From Paenibacillus tengchongensis (lineage in GTDB: Bacteria; Bacillota; Bacilli; Paenibacillales; Paenibacillaceae), in contig NZ_WACP01000010.1 of assembly GCF_008973665.1 (NCBI RefSeq), forward strand, positions 1 through 64,000: a DNA stretch of 64,000 bases, written 5' to 3'. Of this stretch, positions 35,777-44,790 are shown piece by piece. A program made the position numbers and the translations under genes. Under the pieces are notes generated by a model, which saw only the letters and a program-made list of their open reading frames with translations, did no database searches and was not told where the DNA came from. Within the stretch, counting starts at the first letter, position 1. Each line of letters starts with the position of its first letter.

Positions 35777-37231
35777 TTATTTCCATTCATCTGGTATATG
35801 CAATAGATCCTCAAAAAATGGTCCAGAAATATTTCTTTTCCATTCCATTAAACTCTGAAGTTCTTCATTAATTTTTAGCGTTTCATCATTTTGAACTGAA
35901 AAAACCTTAGTATATTCACCTTTCGTCCCATTAATTTCATAGAAACAATCTTTTTCGATCAGTTCTGTTGATTTCACTCCTATACAAGGGATATTTAATT
36001 CTCGTGCAATAATTGCGCTATGAGACAAAACTGAACAGGATTCTACTATACATCCAACTGCCTTTGCAGAAGCATGCAATACAGCACCGTTAATACGTTT
36101 AGCCAACAGTATCGATCCAACCTGAAACTTTTTTGCGTCTGCAATATTTGCGACATATTCTACTTTCCCGCTTACATACCCATTTACCAGCGGTAAAGCA
36201 CTTCCTATTTCATCGTTACGAAATTCTATATTTCGAGTCGCACTTCTTATTTGTAAAAAAAACAGCTCATCGTTTTGATTTAAGCACCATTCAATATCAT
36301 AAGTATCAAAGCCTAGCTTTTTTCCAGCTTCTTCAAAACCATATAAAAGGCTTTCAATACACTCATTGGTTAAGGTGCTGGTTTGTCTCATTTCTTCAGG
36401 TAATTTCACCTTGGTTAGAAGGTAGTCCTCTTCTTTTTCATCCAACTTTACAGTTTCCCCGTTATAATTCTTTTGGTCTAATTGAATACAAAAGTTTTCA
36501 CCTTCAAGCGGGTTAGTTCTTGAATATATAGGATAAATACCGAATTCTTTCATTCCTCTAACTTCTCTTATTAGTTCATATCCGCTTTTTTTGTAAACCC
36601 ATTGATCCGGTTCTGTTAACCCGTCTACCACAGCTTTTGTCAACCCAAAGCTGGAATTTATTACGATATGCTCTTGATCCTTAAATGTTACTCCGCCAAC
36701 CTTTGAATTTACCATTGATTGAAGAATAACTGCACAAGGCCTAACAGAATCAATTTGATTTCTTGTGCAAAGTTCGTATACTGCCTCATTGAAGCTACTG
36801 GACCAAATGGAAATAATAGCGTCTACAATACTCATTATTTTTTTTACATTGACCACCGTAGTAAATATTCCAGCGAAAGAGAATACATCCGAATCCTCTA
36901 ATGTGCTGGAACTTCGCACAACTAAGGAGGTATGGTTACAGTTATTAATGACCCGGCTAACCTCATACCAAAGCTCCCTTTTTATTTCGTTAGGAATCTC
37001 ATTCATGAGGTAGCTTTCAGAACGTTTGAAATCTTCGAGATTCACATGATCGCAGTGAATTCCTGCCTGATTTAAAATCAGTTCAGGAATATTCGCTTCT
37101 ATTATCCAGGTTTGCGGCACCCTAAACCCGGCATTTTTTAAATCTAAAATATTCTTCGCTTTATTACCAATTAAATGAAAGTTCGAATCGAGATAATCAT
37201 CTAGATTCTTAACCAATATTGTTTTGGACAT
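35777..37231 (-). CDS. PEP-synthase-like dikinase lacking the PEP-binding domain
   Basis: A 484-residue protein. Residues 1-330 are the ATP-grasp domain of PEP synthase/PPDK (NKAKNILDLKNAGFRVPQTW, VVRSSSTLEDSDVFSFAG, GGVTFKDQEHIVINSSFGLT). Residues 360-440 are the swivelling phosphohistidine domain (GSILLAKRINGAVLHASAKA, then CSVLSHSAIIARELNIPCIG with His404). The C-terminal PEP/pyruvate barrel is absent, as in rifampin phosphotransferase, but unlike that enzyme there is no large helical substrate domain between the two. It should split ATP and pass the beta-phosphate via His404 to an unknown acceptor. It overlaps the carrier-protein gene by 23 bp. Confidence 0.85.
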   Translation of the reverse strand: MSKTILVKNLDDYLDSNFHLIGNKAKNILDLKNAGFRVPQTWIIEANIPELILNQAGIHCDHVNLEDFKRSESYLMNEIPNEIKRELWYEVSRVINNCNHTSLVVRSSSTLEDSDVFSFAGIFTTVVNVKKIMSIVDAIISIWSSSFNEAVYELCTRNQIDSVRPCAVILQSMVNSKVGGVTFKDQEHIVINSSFGLTKAVVDGLTEPDQWVYKKSGYELIREVRGMKEFGIYPIYSRTNPLEGENFCIQLDQKNYNGETVKLDEKEEDYLLTKVKLPEEMRQTSTLTNECIESLLYGFEEAGKKLGFDTYDIEWCLNQNDELFFLQIRSATRNIEFRNDEIGSALPLVNGYVSGKVEYVANIADAKKFQVGSILLAKRINGAVLHASAKAVGCIVESCSVLSHSAIIARELNIPCIGVKSTELIEKDCFYEINGTKGEYTKVFSVQNDETLKINEELQSLMEWKRNISGPFFEDLLHIPDEWK

Positions 37232-37478
37232 TGATTCTCTCCTTTACAACGGAAATTGTTTTTATAATTTCATTAATAGTTTTGAATCGGTCCACATCAA
37301 TCATATCTTCATCGAACACTATCTCATACTTCTCCTCGAGAGCAAATATCAGTTGAACCAAATTCAGTGAATCAATACCAATTAAAAAAAGGTCATAATC
37401 ATCATTTATCTCATAAATATCTATAAATAACATACTGCCTAAAGCCTCTTTAATAATTTCTCTAATCTCAACATTCAT
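37209..37478 (-). CDS. Acyl/peptidyl carrier protein 1
   Basis: An 89-residue acidic protein with the classic attachment motif LFLIGIDSLNLVQLIFALEE, Ser37 being the phosphopantetheine site, and a helix-rich end (FKTINEIIKTISVVKERI). It is the natural partner of the free-standing glycine adenylation protein. An excellent ribosome site (GGAAGGGGAG) precedes it, and its end overlaps the dikinase start, which suggests coupled synthesis. Confidence 0.88.
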   Translation of the reverse strand: MNVEIREIIKEALGSMLFIDIYEINDDYDLFLIGIDSLNLVQLIFALEEKYEIVFDEDMIDVDRFKTINEIIKTISVVKERINVQNNIG

Positions 37479-37480
37479 TT

Positions 37481-38575
37481 TCAGTTCTCCCCTTCCGTCT
37501 TAAACAACGTAATTTCATCATGACACCACAATCTATTTTCAATGCTACCTTCCCAATAGATTATCCCGTTATTCTGTCCAAAAGCATTATTGATGCTATT
37601 ACTCTCAACTGTTAACCCCAAACTTTTGGAAATATCAGTTTCGAAGATTTGATCTGTATGATAAATAACCCAGCTAACCTGCTTATAGATCGAACTATCT
37701 TGTAAGATCAAAGGAAACTCCTCTACTAACTCTGATTTGAAATTAAGCCAGTACAGCAGTAAGTCATTAAACATGCTTAACCTGATACTAATATTTCTTT
37801 TTATAAAACGATATGACCATGCATGACGATATAAATGAAGTACTATATACAAAAAATGATAGGCATGATTTAAAACAGGAATCTTAAGGCGCTCATTGAT
37901 CTCCAACTCAAACACTCCAGAATAAAGATATTCCCCAAATTTATTTTTACTCCCCCTATTTATCCAATCATAATCTGTTGATACGTCAATTTTTACTGTA
38001 GGAAGAATATCATCCCCTGTACTAATAAGATAATCTGACAAATGATCTTTGGTTAATTTAAATAGAAGCTGTTGCTGTCGTGAGTGAGAAGAAATTTGAT
38101 TTGTCAGATAATCATATTTTCCTAAATAAACATTACCTTTGCTAAACAGTTCATTTACAGTGTCTCCATCCATTCCATCTATCAAGATATCCAGGTCAGA
38201 TATTGTTTTAATATAGTGGTTATCGTAAATCAATTTTTCAAGAACGATCCCTTTTACAGCGGCAAATTTTATATTGTTCTCACTAAGCAAATCAAGAGCA
38301 TGCGATATATATGTATAGTAAAGATTTGTCTTGTGTCTGTTTACCAAATAGTTGTTGGATAAGAACTCCTTTAAGTAAAAAGGAACTTGATCCAGCAGAA
38401 TTGGGTTATCTTTAAAAACATGCCATATGAGTGGTAGCATTTTGTGCTTTATCCCTTGATCTATAAATACGCCCCAATCAACCTTATTATTTTCAAATAT
38501 TTTCTCAATTTCATTGCTATTTTTATTGAAGAAGGATAACGCTAATTTTTTTAAAATTTCCGTGGCTGCTTCCAT
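37481..38575 (-). CDS. Nucleotidyltransferase-fold protein of the PF14907 type
   Basis: A 364-residue protein. AAVKGIVLEKLIYDN, then TISDLDILI, gives the Lys-Gly and Asp-x-Asp pattern of the uncharacterised nucleotidyltransferase family, with LYRHAWSYRFIKRNISIRLS later on. I start at 38575 (MEAATEIL), since AAGAGG stands 6 bases upstream. Members sit in many peptide and capsule clusters, commonly with HprK-like kinases, as here. It may add a nucleotide to a phosphorylated intermediate or product; the substrate is unknown. Confidence 0.78.
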   Translation of the reverse strand: MEAATEILKKLALSFFNKNSNEIEKIFENNKVDWGVFIDQGIKHKMLPLIWHVFKDNPILLDQVPFYLKEFLSNNYLVNRHKTNLYYTYISHALDLLSENNIKFAAVKGIVLEKLIYDNHYIKTISDLDILIDGMDGDTVNELFSKGNVYLGKYDYLTNQISSHSRQQQLLFKLTKDHLSDYLISTGDDILPTVKIDVSTDYDWINRGSKNKFGEYLYSGVFELEINERLKIPVLNHAYHFLYIVLHLYRHAWSYRFIKRNISIRLSMFNDLLLYWLNFKSELVEEFPLILQDSSIYKQVSWVIYHTDQIFETDISKSLGLTVESNSINNAFGQNNGIIYWEGSIENRLWCHDEITLFKTEGEN

Positions 38576-38599
38576 AGTTACCTCTTTTCTAGACAAAAA

Positions 38600-39586
38600 T
38601 CATTTAAGGTTTAGATCAACAGATAAATAAGCAATTAACTTTGTTGTTGTTAATCTAGCAACATCAACATCTAAATTAAATGCGGATTTCCCAATAAAAT
38701 ACATAAATTTTGTGTTTATAATGTGCCGGTCCTCTTCTTCCGTAGCTACATTAAGCAGAAAAGTAATCAAATAATATAATCGATTATTTTTTTGTGCTTT
38801 TTTAGCATATTCTTCATCTAATATTTGATAAATCTTCTGTAACTGGCTGTTACGGCTACTATTAATGCGATTTAATTCCATATGAATATCTTCGGCTGTT
38901 AGCGTTCCATTTAATGTTTTTAATGCTTTTAGAATCAATTCGTCACTCTCTAATGCCGGTGTATAGAAATTCCACTCACTCTCCCTGGTAAAGAGAAATT
39001 CATTACATTTATAATTATCGATATCCTCTTTGGTGAGTGAATTATTTCGTAGCTTAAGCGATAGCTCCAGTTCCTTTTTCCTTTGCTGAATTCGGTGCGA
39101 TTCTACCAAAGAAATCATGAAATCATCCACTGTATATTCACTTCTATAATCATTTTTAAATAATTGGTTTAATGTATCCGACGGCAAAATCAAATTAAGA
39201 AACGCATACCCCTGTGATATTGAATAGTAGTGAAAACACTTTTCCAATTCCTTACAATCCACATTTTTGTGATTGGCATATTTTTGGCTTAATGAATCGA
39301 CAGATGTATTGAATGCTAATAAGTTGTCTCGCATTCTGGATGAAAATATCCTAACAGCATCACTGTCTCCAAACATCAAACGATATAGCTTTGAATAAAA
39401 TGGAATCCATTCATCAACTCTGATTTGAACGGTATTGTCTATATACCGTACATTTTCAAATGGTGAATCCCCAAAAAAAGTAAATGGTAATTCTTTATAT
39501 GTCTGTAGTATGGATTCAACCATATACTTTATTTTTACATTCTCAACACTAAAAATAAAATGATCAGCAGTTATACTAAACCCCAT
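38600..39586 (-). CDS. Helical protein of unknown function in the cyclitol cluster
   Basis: A 328-residue protein, almost wholly helical, without signal peptide or membrane segment. I do not recognise a family. The stretch NEFLFTRESEWNFYTPALES, followed by two helices, and YYSISQGYAFLNLILP remind me of the helical linker or substrate domains of PEP-utilising dikinases. If so, this could be the missing middle domain of the dikinase encoded three genes downstream, acting in trans. This is a weak, by-eye resemblance. GGAGTG stands 7 bases before the ATG. Confidence 0.55.
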   Translation of the reverse strand: MGFSITADHFIFSVENVKIKYMVESILQTYKELPFTFFGDSPFENVRYIDNTVQIRVDEWIPFYSKLYRLMFGDSDAVRIFSSRMRDNLLAFNTSVDSLSQKYANHKNVDCKELEKCFHYYSISQGYAFLNLILPSDTLNQLFKNDYRSEYTVDDFMISLVESHRIQQRKKELELSLKLRNNSLTKEDIDNYKCNEFLFTRESEWNFYTPALESDELILKALKTLNGTLTAEDIHMELNRINSSRNSQLQKIYQILDEEYAKKAQKNNRLYYLITFLLNVATEEEDRHIINTKFMYFIGKSAFNLDVDVARLTTTKLIAYLSVDLNLK

Positions 39587-39651
39587 ATAATCACTCCACT
39601 CGGATGGATAATATTGAAGATATTACATATCTAACCTTCATATTGTTACTC

Positions 39652-40656
39652 CTATCCTCTATTATTCTGTAATTGGAAGTCCTTATAAATTTTCAAAATA
39701 ATATCTTCTATGTCCAGTTTCTCAACATAAATGTTAAGAATATTATTGTCCCTGGCAATACTGTTAATTACGTTACCTACTATGCCTGAGTCTTCTACTA
39801 CAACTACTACGTTCCTGCCTTCTCTTTTATTAATTCTTGCTTTTGGAGGTACCACCAATTCCTCGTCTTCGGCAAGTTCCACATATACTTTCTTCTCAAC
39901 GAAATAATCGCTAAACAGCTTATCAATTTTGTCATTAAAATAAATTTCACCTTTATTTATAATAATTAACTTATTACATAAAGACTGTATGTCATCTAAA
40001 TCGTGTGTAGTGATAAATATCGTCACGCCCATCACTTCATTAATTTCCTTAATAAAGTTATGGAATTTCTTTTTCATCTCTATATCTATTCCGATTGTTG
40101 GCTCATCAAGAAAAACCAGCTTTGGTCTATGTAAAAAGGTTGCTGCCAGTTCGCACCTAACACGCTGTCCTAGACTTAACTGCCTTACAGGAGTATTTAT
40201 CAATTCCTCAATACTTAGCATTCTTATCAATAATGCCAACGATTCGTTATATTCCGCTTCACTTAGTTTGTATATCCCTTTGAGCATCTCAAACGAATCC
40301 TTAGCAGGAAGATCCCAAAGAAGTTGTGAGCGCTGCCCGAACATTACTCCAATGTTCTTCACATATTCCTTTCTTGATTTCCACGGTATTTCACCGTCTA
40401 CAAGACATGTTCCGCTGTCCGGCTGTAAAATGCCTGCTAATAATTTTATTGTTGTGCTCTTCCCTGCTCCATTGGGTCCTATATAGCCCACAATATCCTG
40501 CTTCTCAATAGTAAAACTCAAATTCTTGATAGCATCTACAGATTCAAACTCGTTTTTTGAAAATAGACTTGAAAATTTATGAATTCCCTTTTTTGGAGTT
40601 CGTTTAAACACTTTATATTTCTTACTAAGTCCCTTTACTTCTATGTAACTCAACAT
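39652..40656 (-). CDS. ABC exporter ATPase
   Basis: A 334-residue ATPase: Walker A GPNGAGKSTT, Q-loop GVMFGQRSQL, signature LSLGQRVRCE, Walker B LVFLDEPTIG, switch His in FITTHDLDD, and a C-terminal extension of about 80 residues typical of the COG4586 group. I prefer the ATG at 40656, since GAGGAGC then stands 6-8 bases upstream; a GTG two codons earlier is too close. It acts with the two permeases upstream as a three-gene ABC-2 exporter, probably for the cluster product. Confidence 0.9.
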   Translation of the reverse strand: MLSYIEVKGLSKKYKVFKRTPKKGIHKFSSLFSKNEFESVDAIKNLSFTIEKQDIVGYIGPNGAGKSTTIKLLAGILQPDSGTCLVDGEIPWKSRKEYVKNIGVMFGQRSQLLWDLPAKDSFEMLKGIYKLSEAEYNESLALLIRMLSIEELINTPVRQLSLGQRVRCELAATFLHRPKLVFLDEPTIGIDIEMKKKFHNFIKEINEVMGVTIFITTHDLDDIQSLCNKLIIINKGEIYFNDKIDKLFSDYFVEKKVYVELAEDEELVVPPKARINKREGRNVVVVVEDSGIVGNVINSIARDNNILNIYVEKLDIEDIILKIYKDFQLQNNRG

Positions 40657-40674
40657 TTCCACGCTCCTCGATTG

Positions 40675-40739
40675 AAGCCTGCGATCAGCATGATTGAGGG
40701 ATAAAGCCTATCTCCAATCCTTAATCACAGGCTTTTTTT
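40675..40739. promoter_or_regulatory. Inverted repeat between exporter permease and ATPase genes
   Basis: AAGCCTGCGAT and ATCACAGGCTT form a long imperfect stem, and an internal AAAGCCT / AGGCTTT allows an alternative pairing on the minus strand. A T-run follows only on the plus strand, so on the coding strand it looks more like an attenuator or RNA-stability element than a terminator. The operon continues behind it without an obvious new promoter. Confidence 0.45.
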
Positions 40740-40780
40740 AACTAAAAACAATTCGCTGTTCAGATATTATTATTTTTAAA

Positions 40781-41578
40781 TTAACTTCCACTCGAAACAT
40801 AAGATTTCTCGACTTTAAAAAATATCCATATTGAAATAATAAAAAAAATGTAACAAACAGCTGGTGCCCCAAACCCTACTATCCGAGGCACGGAAGTGGA
40901 TTTATCCAGGATTGCAGAAATCGGGAAATAAGAAACGGTTGTCGCTGGAAGAACATATGTAAATATATTGCGTATCCAAGCAGGGAAAATAGTCATCGGA
41001 TACTGCATTGTTGATACACTCCCTTGAATAAAGATGCTCATAAATTCGGTATATTGCATAATCTTGAATGAAATTATTCCAGTGATAATATACAGTGAAG
41101 CATACAGAAGCCACCCGCCGACTACAGTAAATAACAATATAATCCATTCTACTCCAGTAATGCTTCCTGCATTCATTACTATTCCTATACAAAGAACGAC
41201 AATGGATTGCATAGCACGCCCAAGCCTTACAAACTGGAAGCTAAATGCACTGATCTGCAAGACTGTATTTCGGGGTCTTAATAAATATCTGTCATAATCC
41301 CCATTCCTGATAAGAGATGTCATATTAGTCTCAAAACCTCTCATCAGCACTTCTGCCATTGCAAATGAAAGGTTTATAATGCCATATGTAAGAAACACCT
41401 CGTTAAAAGTCCATCCTTTGATCTGACCAAACCTATAAAATAGCGCCCACATTGCTGTAAACTCAAGAAAAAATACTATAAACTGATTTATAAATCCTAC
41501 AACAGCATTTAACGGGTATTCTAATTGGCCTCGAAGTTGCAAAAATATTATTCTCAAATACAAACGAATATTTCCCAA
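40781..41578 (-). CDS. ABC-2 exporter permease 2
   Basis: A 265-residue membrane protein with six hydrophobic segments, of the COG3694 type. MWALFYRFGQIKGW near residue 43 is a signature of this permease group. The start is TTG at 41578, with AGGGGTG upstream. It pairs with the permease encoded 14 bp upstream and the ATPase downstream. Confidence 0.85.
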   Translation of the reverse strand: MGNIRLYLRIIFLQLRGQLEYPLNAVVGFINQFIVFFLEFTAMWALFYRFGQIKGWTFNEVFLTYGIINLSFAMAEVLMRGFETNMTSLIRNGDYDRYLLRPRNTVLQISAFSFQFVRLGRAMQSIVVLCIGIVMNAGSITGVEWIILLFTVVGGWLLYASLYIITGIISFKIMQYTEFMSIFIQGSVSTMQYPMTIFPAWIRNIFTYVLPATTVSYFPISAILDKSTSVPRIVGFGAPAVCYIFFIISIWIFFKVEKSYVSSGS

Positions 41579-41592
41579 TCTTTCCTACACCC

Positions 41593-42405
41593 CTATCCAC
41601 CTTGTACAACTATTTTTTTTGTACCTTTCTTGAACATAACAGAATTCAATAAGAAGAATATCAAAAGCCAAACCAACTGAAGAAGTATATACAGCATGCT
41701 TTCACTGTATGTGTATTGCCCAGTCAAAATTAACGCAGGGGTATCAATAATTCCTTTAAAAGGCTGCAAGATTAATAAGACCTGAAGTGACTCTGGAAAA
41801 TATGATAAAGGTATTATTGTGCCACTTAAGACCAAAGCCATTGAATTTATAATTCCCAAAAAATTAGATGCATCAATTGTGTACAGTGTAATTGAATACA
41901 AAAAGACCGTAATCATACAGCTTAACAGATATGCAATAGTGATACTGATAATAAATAACAGCAATATTTTACCTGAGGGTATTGTGATTGCAAATTCACC
42001 AAATCCTAGTATAGGAAGTAAAATCATATTGAAAATAACTATAGGGATAACCCGTATCAAACTGTTTGTAACCCGCCATGAAATGGTTTTTATATACATC
42101 AGAGCAAACAAATTCACAGGACGTACCAACTCATAGGCAATATTTCCGCTGCGAATGCTGTATAAATCTTCTCCATTTACATTCCAGGGGATGATCGTCA
42201 GGAATATTTGGGTCAGCCATATATATACAACTACTGAATCGGGATGAAGTGGTGAATTTTCCGTTCCTCCTTCCATAAATCCATATAAGGTGAATATTTT
42301 GAAGAAAGCAAAAAATATCTGCGCAACTATTCCTGATAATGCAGCTGCACGAAATACCATAACTGTCTTAAATCTTGTTGCAAACAATGCATTCCATGTT
42401 CCCAT
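41593..42405 (-). CDS. ABC-2 exporter permease 1
   Basis: A 270-residue membrane protein with six hydrophobic segments, COG4587 type (RFKTVMVFRAAALSGIVAQI, IPWNVNGEDLYSIRSGNIAY). I start at 42405 (MGTWNALF), which has an ideal AAAGGAG 6 bases upstream; the longer frame from 42435 overlaps the preceding gene. This trio is common beside bacteriocin and antibiotic genes and probably exports the finished compound, giving self-protection. Confidence 0.87.
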   Translation of the reverse strand: MGTWNALFATRFKTVMVFRAAALSGIVAQIFFAFFKIFTLYGFMEGGTENSPLHPDSVVVYIWLTQIFLTIIPWNVNGEDLYSIRSGNIAYELVRPVNLFALMYIKTISWRVTNSLIRVIPIVIFNMILLPILGFGEFAITIPSGKILLLFIISITIAYLLSCMITVFLYSITLYTIDASNFLGIINSMALVLSGTIIPLSYFPESLQVLLILQPFKGIIDTPALILTGQYTYSESMLYILLQLVWLLIFFLLNSVMFKKGTKKIVVQGG

Positions 42406-42421
42406 TTGAACTCCTTTCGAA

Positions 42422-43456
42422 TTATATAAACTCAAATTTAGAAAAATTATTTTTAATAAATTTCACAATAAAATCAGTATCTTTATCTTCAGCAATGTCA
42501 TAAATAGACTGTTCGCTTCCCTCAAACCAAACATAGGGATTTTTAGAAAGTTGTAATATTTGCTCTTCAGAAAATCCGCTATCGATCAATTTTAAACCTA
42601 AATTTGTTTCACCTACTGAAACGGGACGATTATTTTCGTTTGTAAAATATCGCATCGTTGCAAACATACCTTCAAGAGGACTCGGTGAAATATGAAATCC
42701 ATTCAAAAAAACACCAACGTTTTTTAAACCAAGTTTTTCTTGATGAGAGTATATAAATCCACGTAATGAATCCTTTTTTGCCAGACTGGGATTAAAAACG
42801 CCAATAAGTTCAGAGGTAAGTACATGATAATCAGTATTCGATGAACAATCGAATGTCAATATAGCATGTTCCTCCTTATTGAAGTGCAGAACTTGATGGG
42901 GATGAAATGCATTTATTATTCCATATTTCCGAGTATCATCTTCGAAGAGAAGCATGTAGGTTCCGTTTCCAATCTTATGCGAGCCTACTTTATGTGCATT
43001 TTTTTCTAAGGTCTCCTCGGATATATTGGTATGGGTTTGTAAAAAGGGATATGCTCCTATGATCGTTCTATCTTTATATTCTTGCTCGACAACTTTCCTG
43101 TAACTTTCCGTATATCCATCGAGCCCTTGCTTAGCGCCTTTATTCAGAATGCTGTACTGTAATTCTATAAGCTTGTGTTCTTTCAGATATGTCCCACTGA
43201 TAGCACAACAGTCGTTAATTCTAACCTGATGCAGGTTAAATAATTCAAGGAGCTTTCCGATTATAGCTCTAACATCAACTCCATCTAAAGTACTTAGGCA
43301 TTCCGGTTTAACCATGATAAGGAACTGGTTTCTATAGTCACTTATATGATTGGTGAACTTATAACTTGAACCTGCAATTTTAGTTTTACTTATAGAGCCT
43401 TCCCCACATGATTTAAGCGCTTCCAAGATGGCGTCTACCGTGTTGACCTGTATCAT
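42422..43456 (-). CDS. Divergent NDP-kinase-like protein
   Basis: A 344-residue protein, over twice the length of NDP kinase, but the NDP kinase core can be traced. FLIMVKPEC holds the conserved Lys50. A helix with LKEHKLIELQY follows, then an insertion of about 100 residues, then LIGVFNPSLAKKDSLRG (kinase: LLGATNPANALAGTLRA) with Arg232, and LNGFHISPSP, which aligns with NGTHGSDS and places the catalytic His at 255. The phosphohistidine chemistry therefore seems kept on an enlarged scaffold. It might phosphorylate or phosphotransfer onto a cyclitol or nucleotide intermediate. CAGGAG precedes the start. Confidence 0.68.
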   Translation of the reverse strand: MIQVNTVDAILEALKSCGEGSISKTKIAGSSYKFTNHISDYRNQFLIMVKPECLSTLDGVDVRAIIGKLLELFNLHQVRINDCCAISGTYLKEHKLIELQYSILNKGAKQGLDGYTESYRKVVEQEYKDRTIIGAYPFLQTHTNISEETLEKNAHKVGSHKIGNGTYMLLFEDDTRKYGIINAFHPHQVLHFNKEEHAILTFDCSSNTDYHVLTSELIGVFNPSLAKKDSLRGFIYSHQEKLGLKNVGVFLNGFHISPSPLEGMFATMRYFTNENNRPVSVGETNLGLKLIDSGFSEEQILQLSKNPYVWFEGSEQSIYDIAEDKDTDFIVKFIKNNFSKFEFI

Positions 43457-43516
43457 CCGCTACTCCTGCCTATCTATTAGATTATCAAATGTAACTGGAT
43501 TAAATTCCAGAGTTTG

Positions 43517-44725
43517 TTACCACATGATCTCCCCATTAATGATTAAGTTTTTCGAAATACTATTTACCTCATTCAAACAATCACATATCATTTGTGTGAT
43601 TTCTTCTTTCTCATGCTGACTTTCTACCCATCCGGATATTTGAACAGAAATATGATCTGGCTCATTCATGGGAGCTTCCTTTGAAGTAAACACATGTACC
43701 TCTACAGCCTTTTCTATGTAATCATAAATTTTCAAGGCAAGTTTTTGGGCTAATACTCCGTAGATCTTGCCAGTATGATCCATGGGATTTTTCCCGGCCG
43801 GCGCCTCAATACTCATTGATCTCATAGGAGTTATCAGACCATTAATTCTATTCCCTCTTCCTACAACCCCGACATCTCCTGTATCAGCTACAGATCCCAA
43901 TACCGTTAGATAGTAGTGCTGATTTTTGTCTTGTGGATTAACTGACAATTCAACCTGAAAATCGAACGCTTCCGAAATGAAATGTTCTATTTCATGAGTT
44001 ATTTCAGCTTTACAGGCAAAATATTCATCAACACTGCTTACTCGCTGAGCCAAAAAAGGGATATTAATCAATAACTTATAGGTGTTATACTCACGGCTGC
44101 CAACTATCTTAATATCCCAACCTGTTTCAGGGTGATTTGTTTTAAATTTCTCTCCGTTTAAATACTGTTCTGTGTGTAAGACTAGTCTTTCTAAATTGCT
44201 TAATGGCGCATATGCAGATAATAAATTACAGTCATTGGAGACCGAGAGGTTATGATCCAAAGAAACAAGATCGTTTTCGGATTTTGGCTGGTATCTGGAA
44301 TTAAGTCTCCCAGCTCCTTGATAATCCACTATCTCATTAATAACAGTTAGATGCTCTGAGGCTTCAAACCCTGTTAACACTTCACTCAAGACATCATCAG
44401 CTGCACTCCACAATATTCTGTCTAGAGGAATGCTCACACCCTTATAAGTTTTTGCGGCCTTACCGGCAAATATTACGCGATAAGGAGCAGTTATCTTTCC
44501 CTCGCCAAATTTAAAATCAGCGCAACCTCCGATAAGCATTACTTTATCAAACCAATGGTGTGCAACCTTTTCATAGTGGTCAAGAAAATATCGGGAATAA
44601 TACACCGATGCTCTTTCAGCAATTGCATCGCATATTGTATCTGGGTGTCCAACCCCTTTACGTTCAACTAATTCAAAAGGAAGCTGATGAATGTCGGGCT
44701 TACTATTTTCAGTTATATGAATCAT
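43517..44725 (-). CDS. Archaeal-type S-adenosylmethionine synthetase
   Basis: A 402-residue methionine adenosyltransferase of the archaeal branch (PF01941), not the MetK branch used by Bacillota for housekeeping. ERKGVGHPDTICDAIAER, GGCADFKFGEG, DTGDVGVVGRGNRINGLI and RSMSIEAPAGKNPMDHTGK are all characteristic. I start at 44725 (MIHITENS), since AAGGGA stands 8 bases upstream. It should boost SAM for the FkbM methyltransferase or another SAM-using step. It would be unusual in a housekeeping role, and its place here suggests transfer with the cluster. Confidence 0.92.
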   Translation of the reverse strand: MIHITENSKPDIHQLPFELVERKGVGHPDTICDAIAERASVYYSRYFLDHYEKVAHHWFDKVMLIGGCADFKFGEGKITAPYRVIFAGKAAKTYKGVSIPLDRILWSAADDVLSEVLTGFEASEHLTVINEIVDYQGAGRLNSRYQPKSENDLVSLDHNLSVSNDCNLLSAYAPLSNLERLVLHTEQYLNGEKFKTNHPETGWDIKIVGSREYNTYKLLINIPFLAQRVSSVDEYFACKAEITHEIEHFISEAFDFQVELSVNPQDKNQHYYLTVLGSVADTGDVGVVGRGNRINGLITPMRSMSIEAPAGKNPMDHTGKIYGVLAQKLALKIYDYIEKAVEVHVFTSKEAPMNEPDHISVQISGWVESQHEKEEITQMICDCLNEVNSISKNLIINGEIMW

Positions 44726-44790
44726 ATTTTTATTCCCTTCTTTTGTTGAGTAGTTCATTAACACAAGCGTTTTATCAACGATTCAAACCA

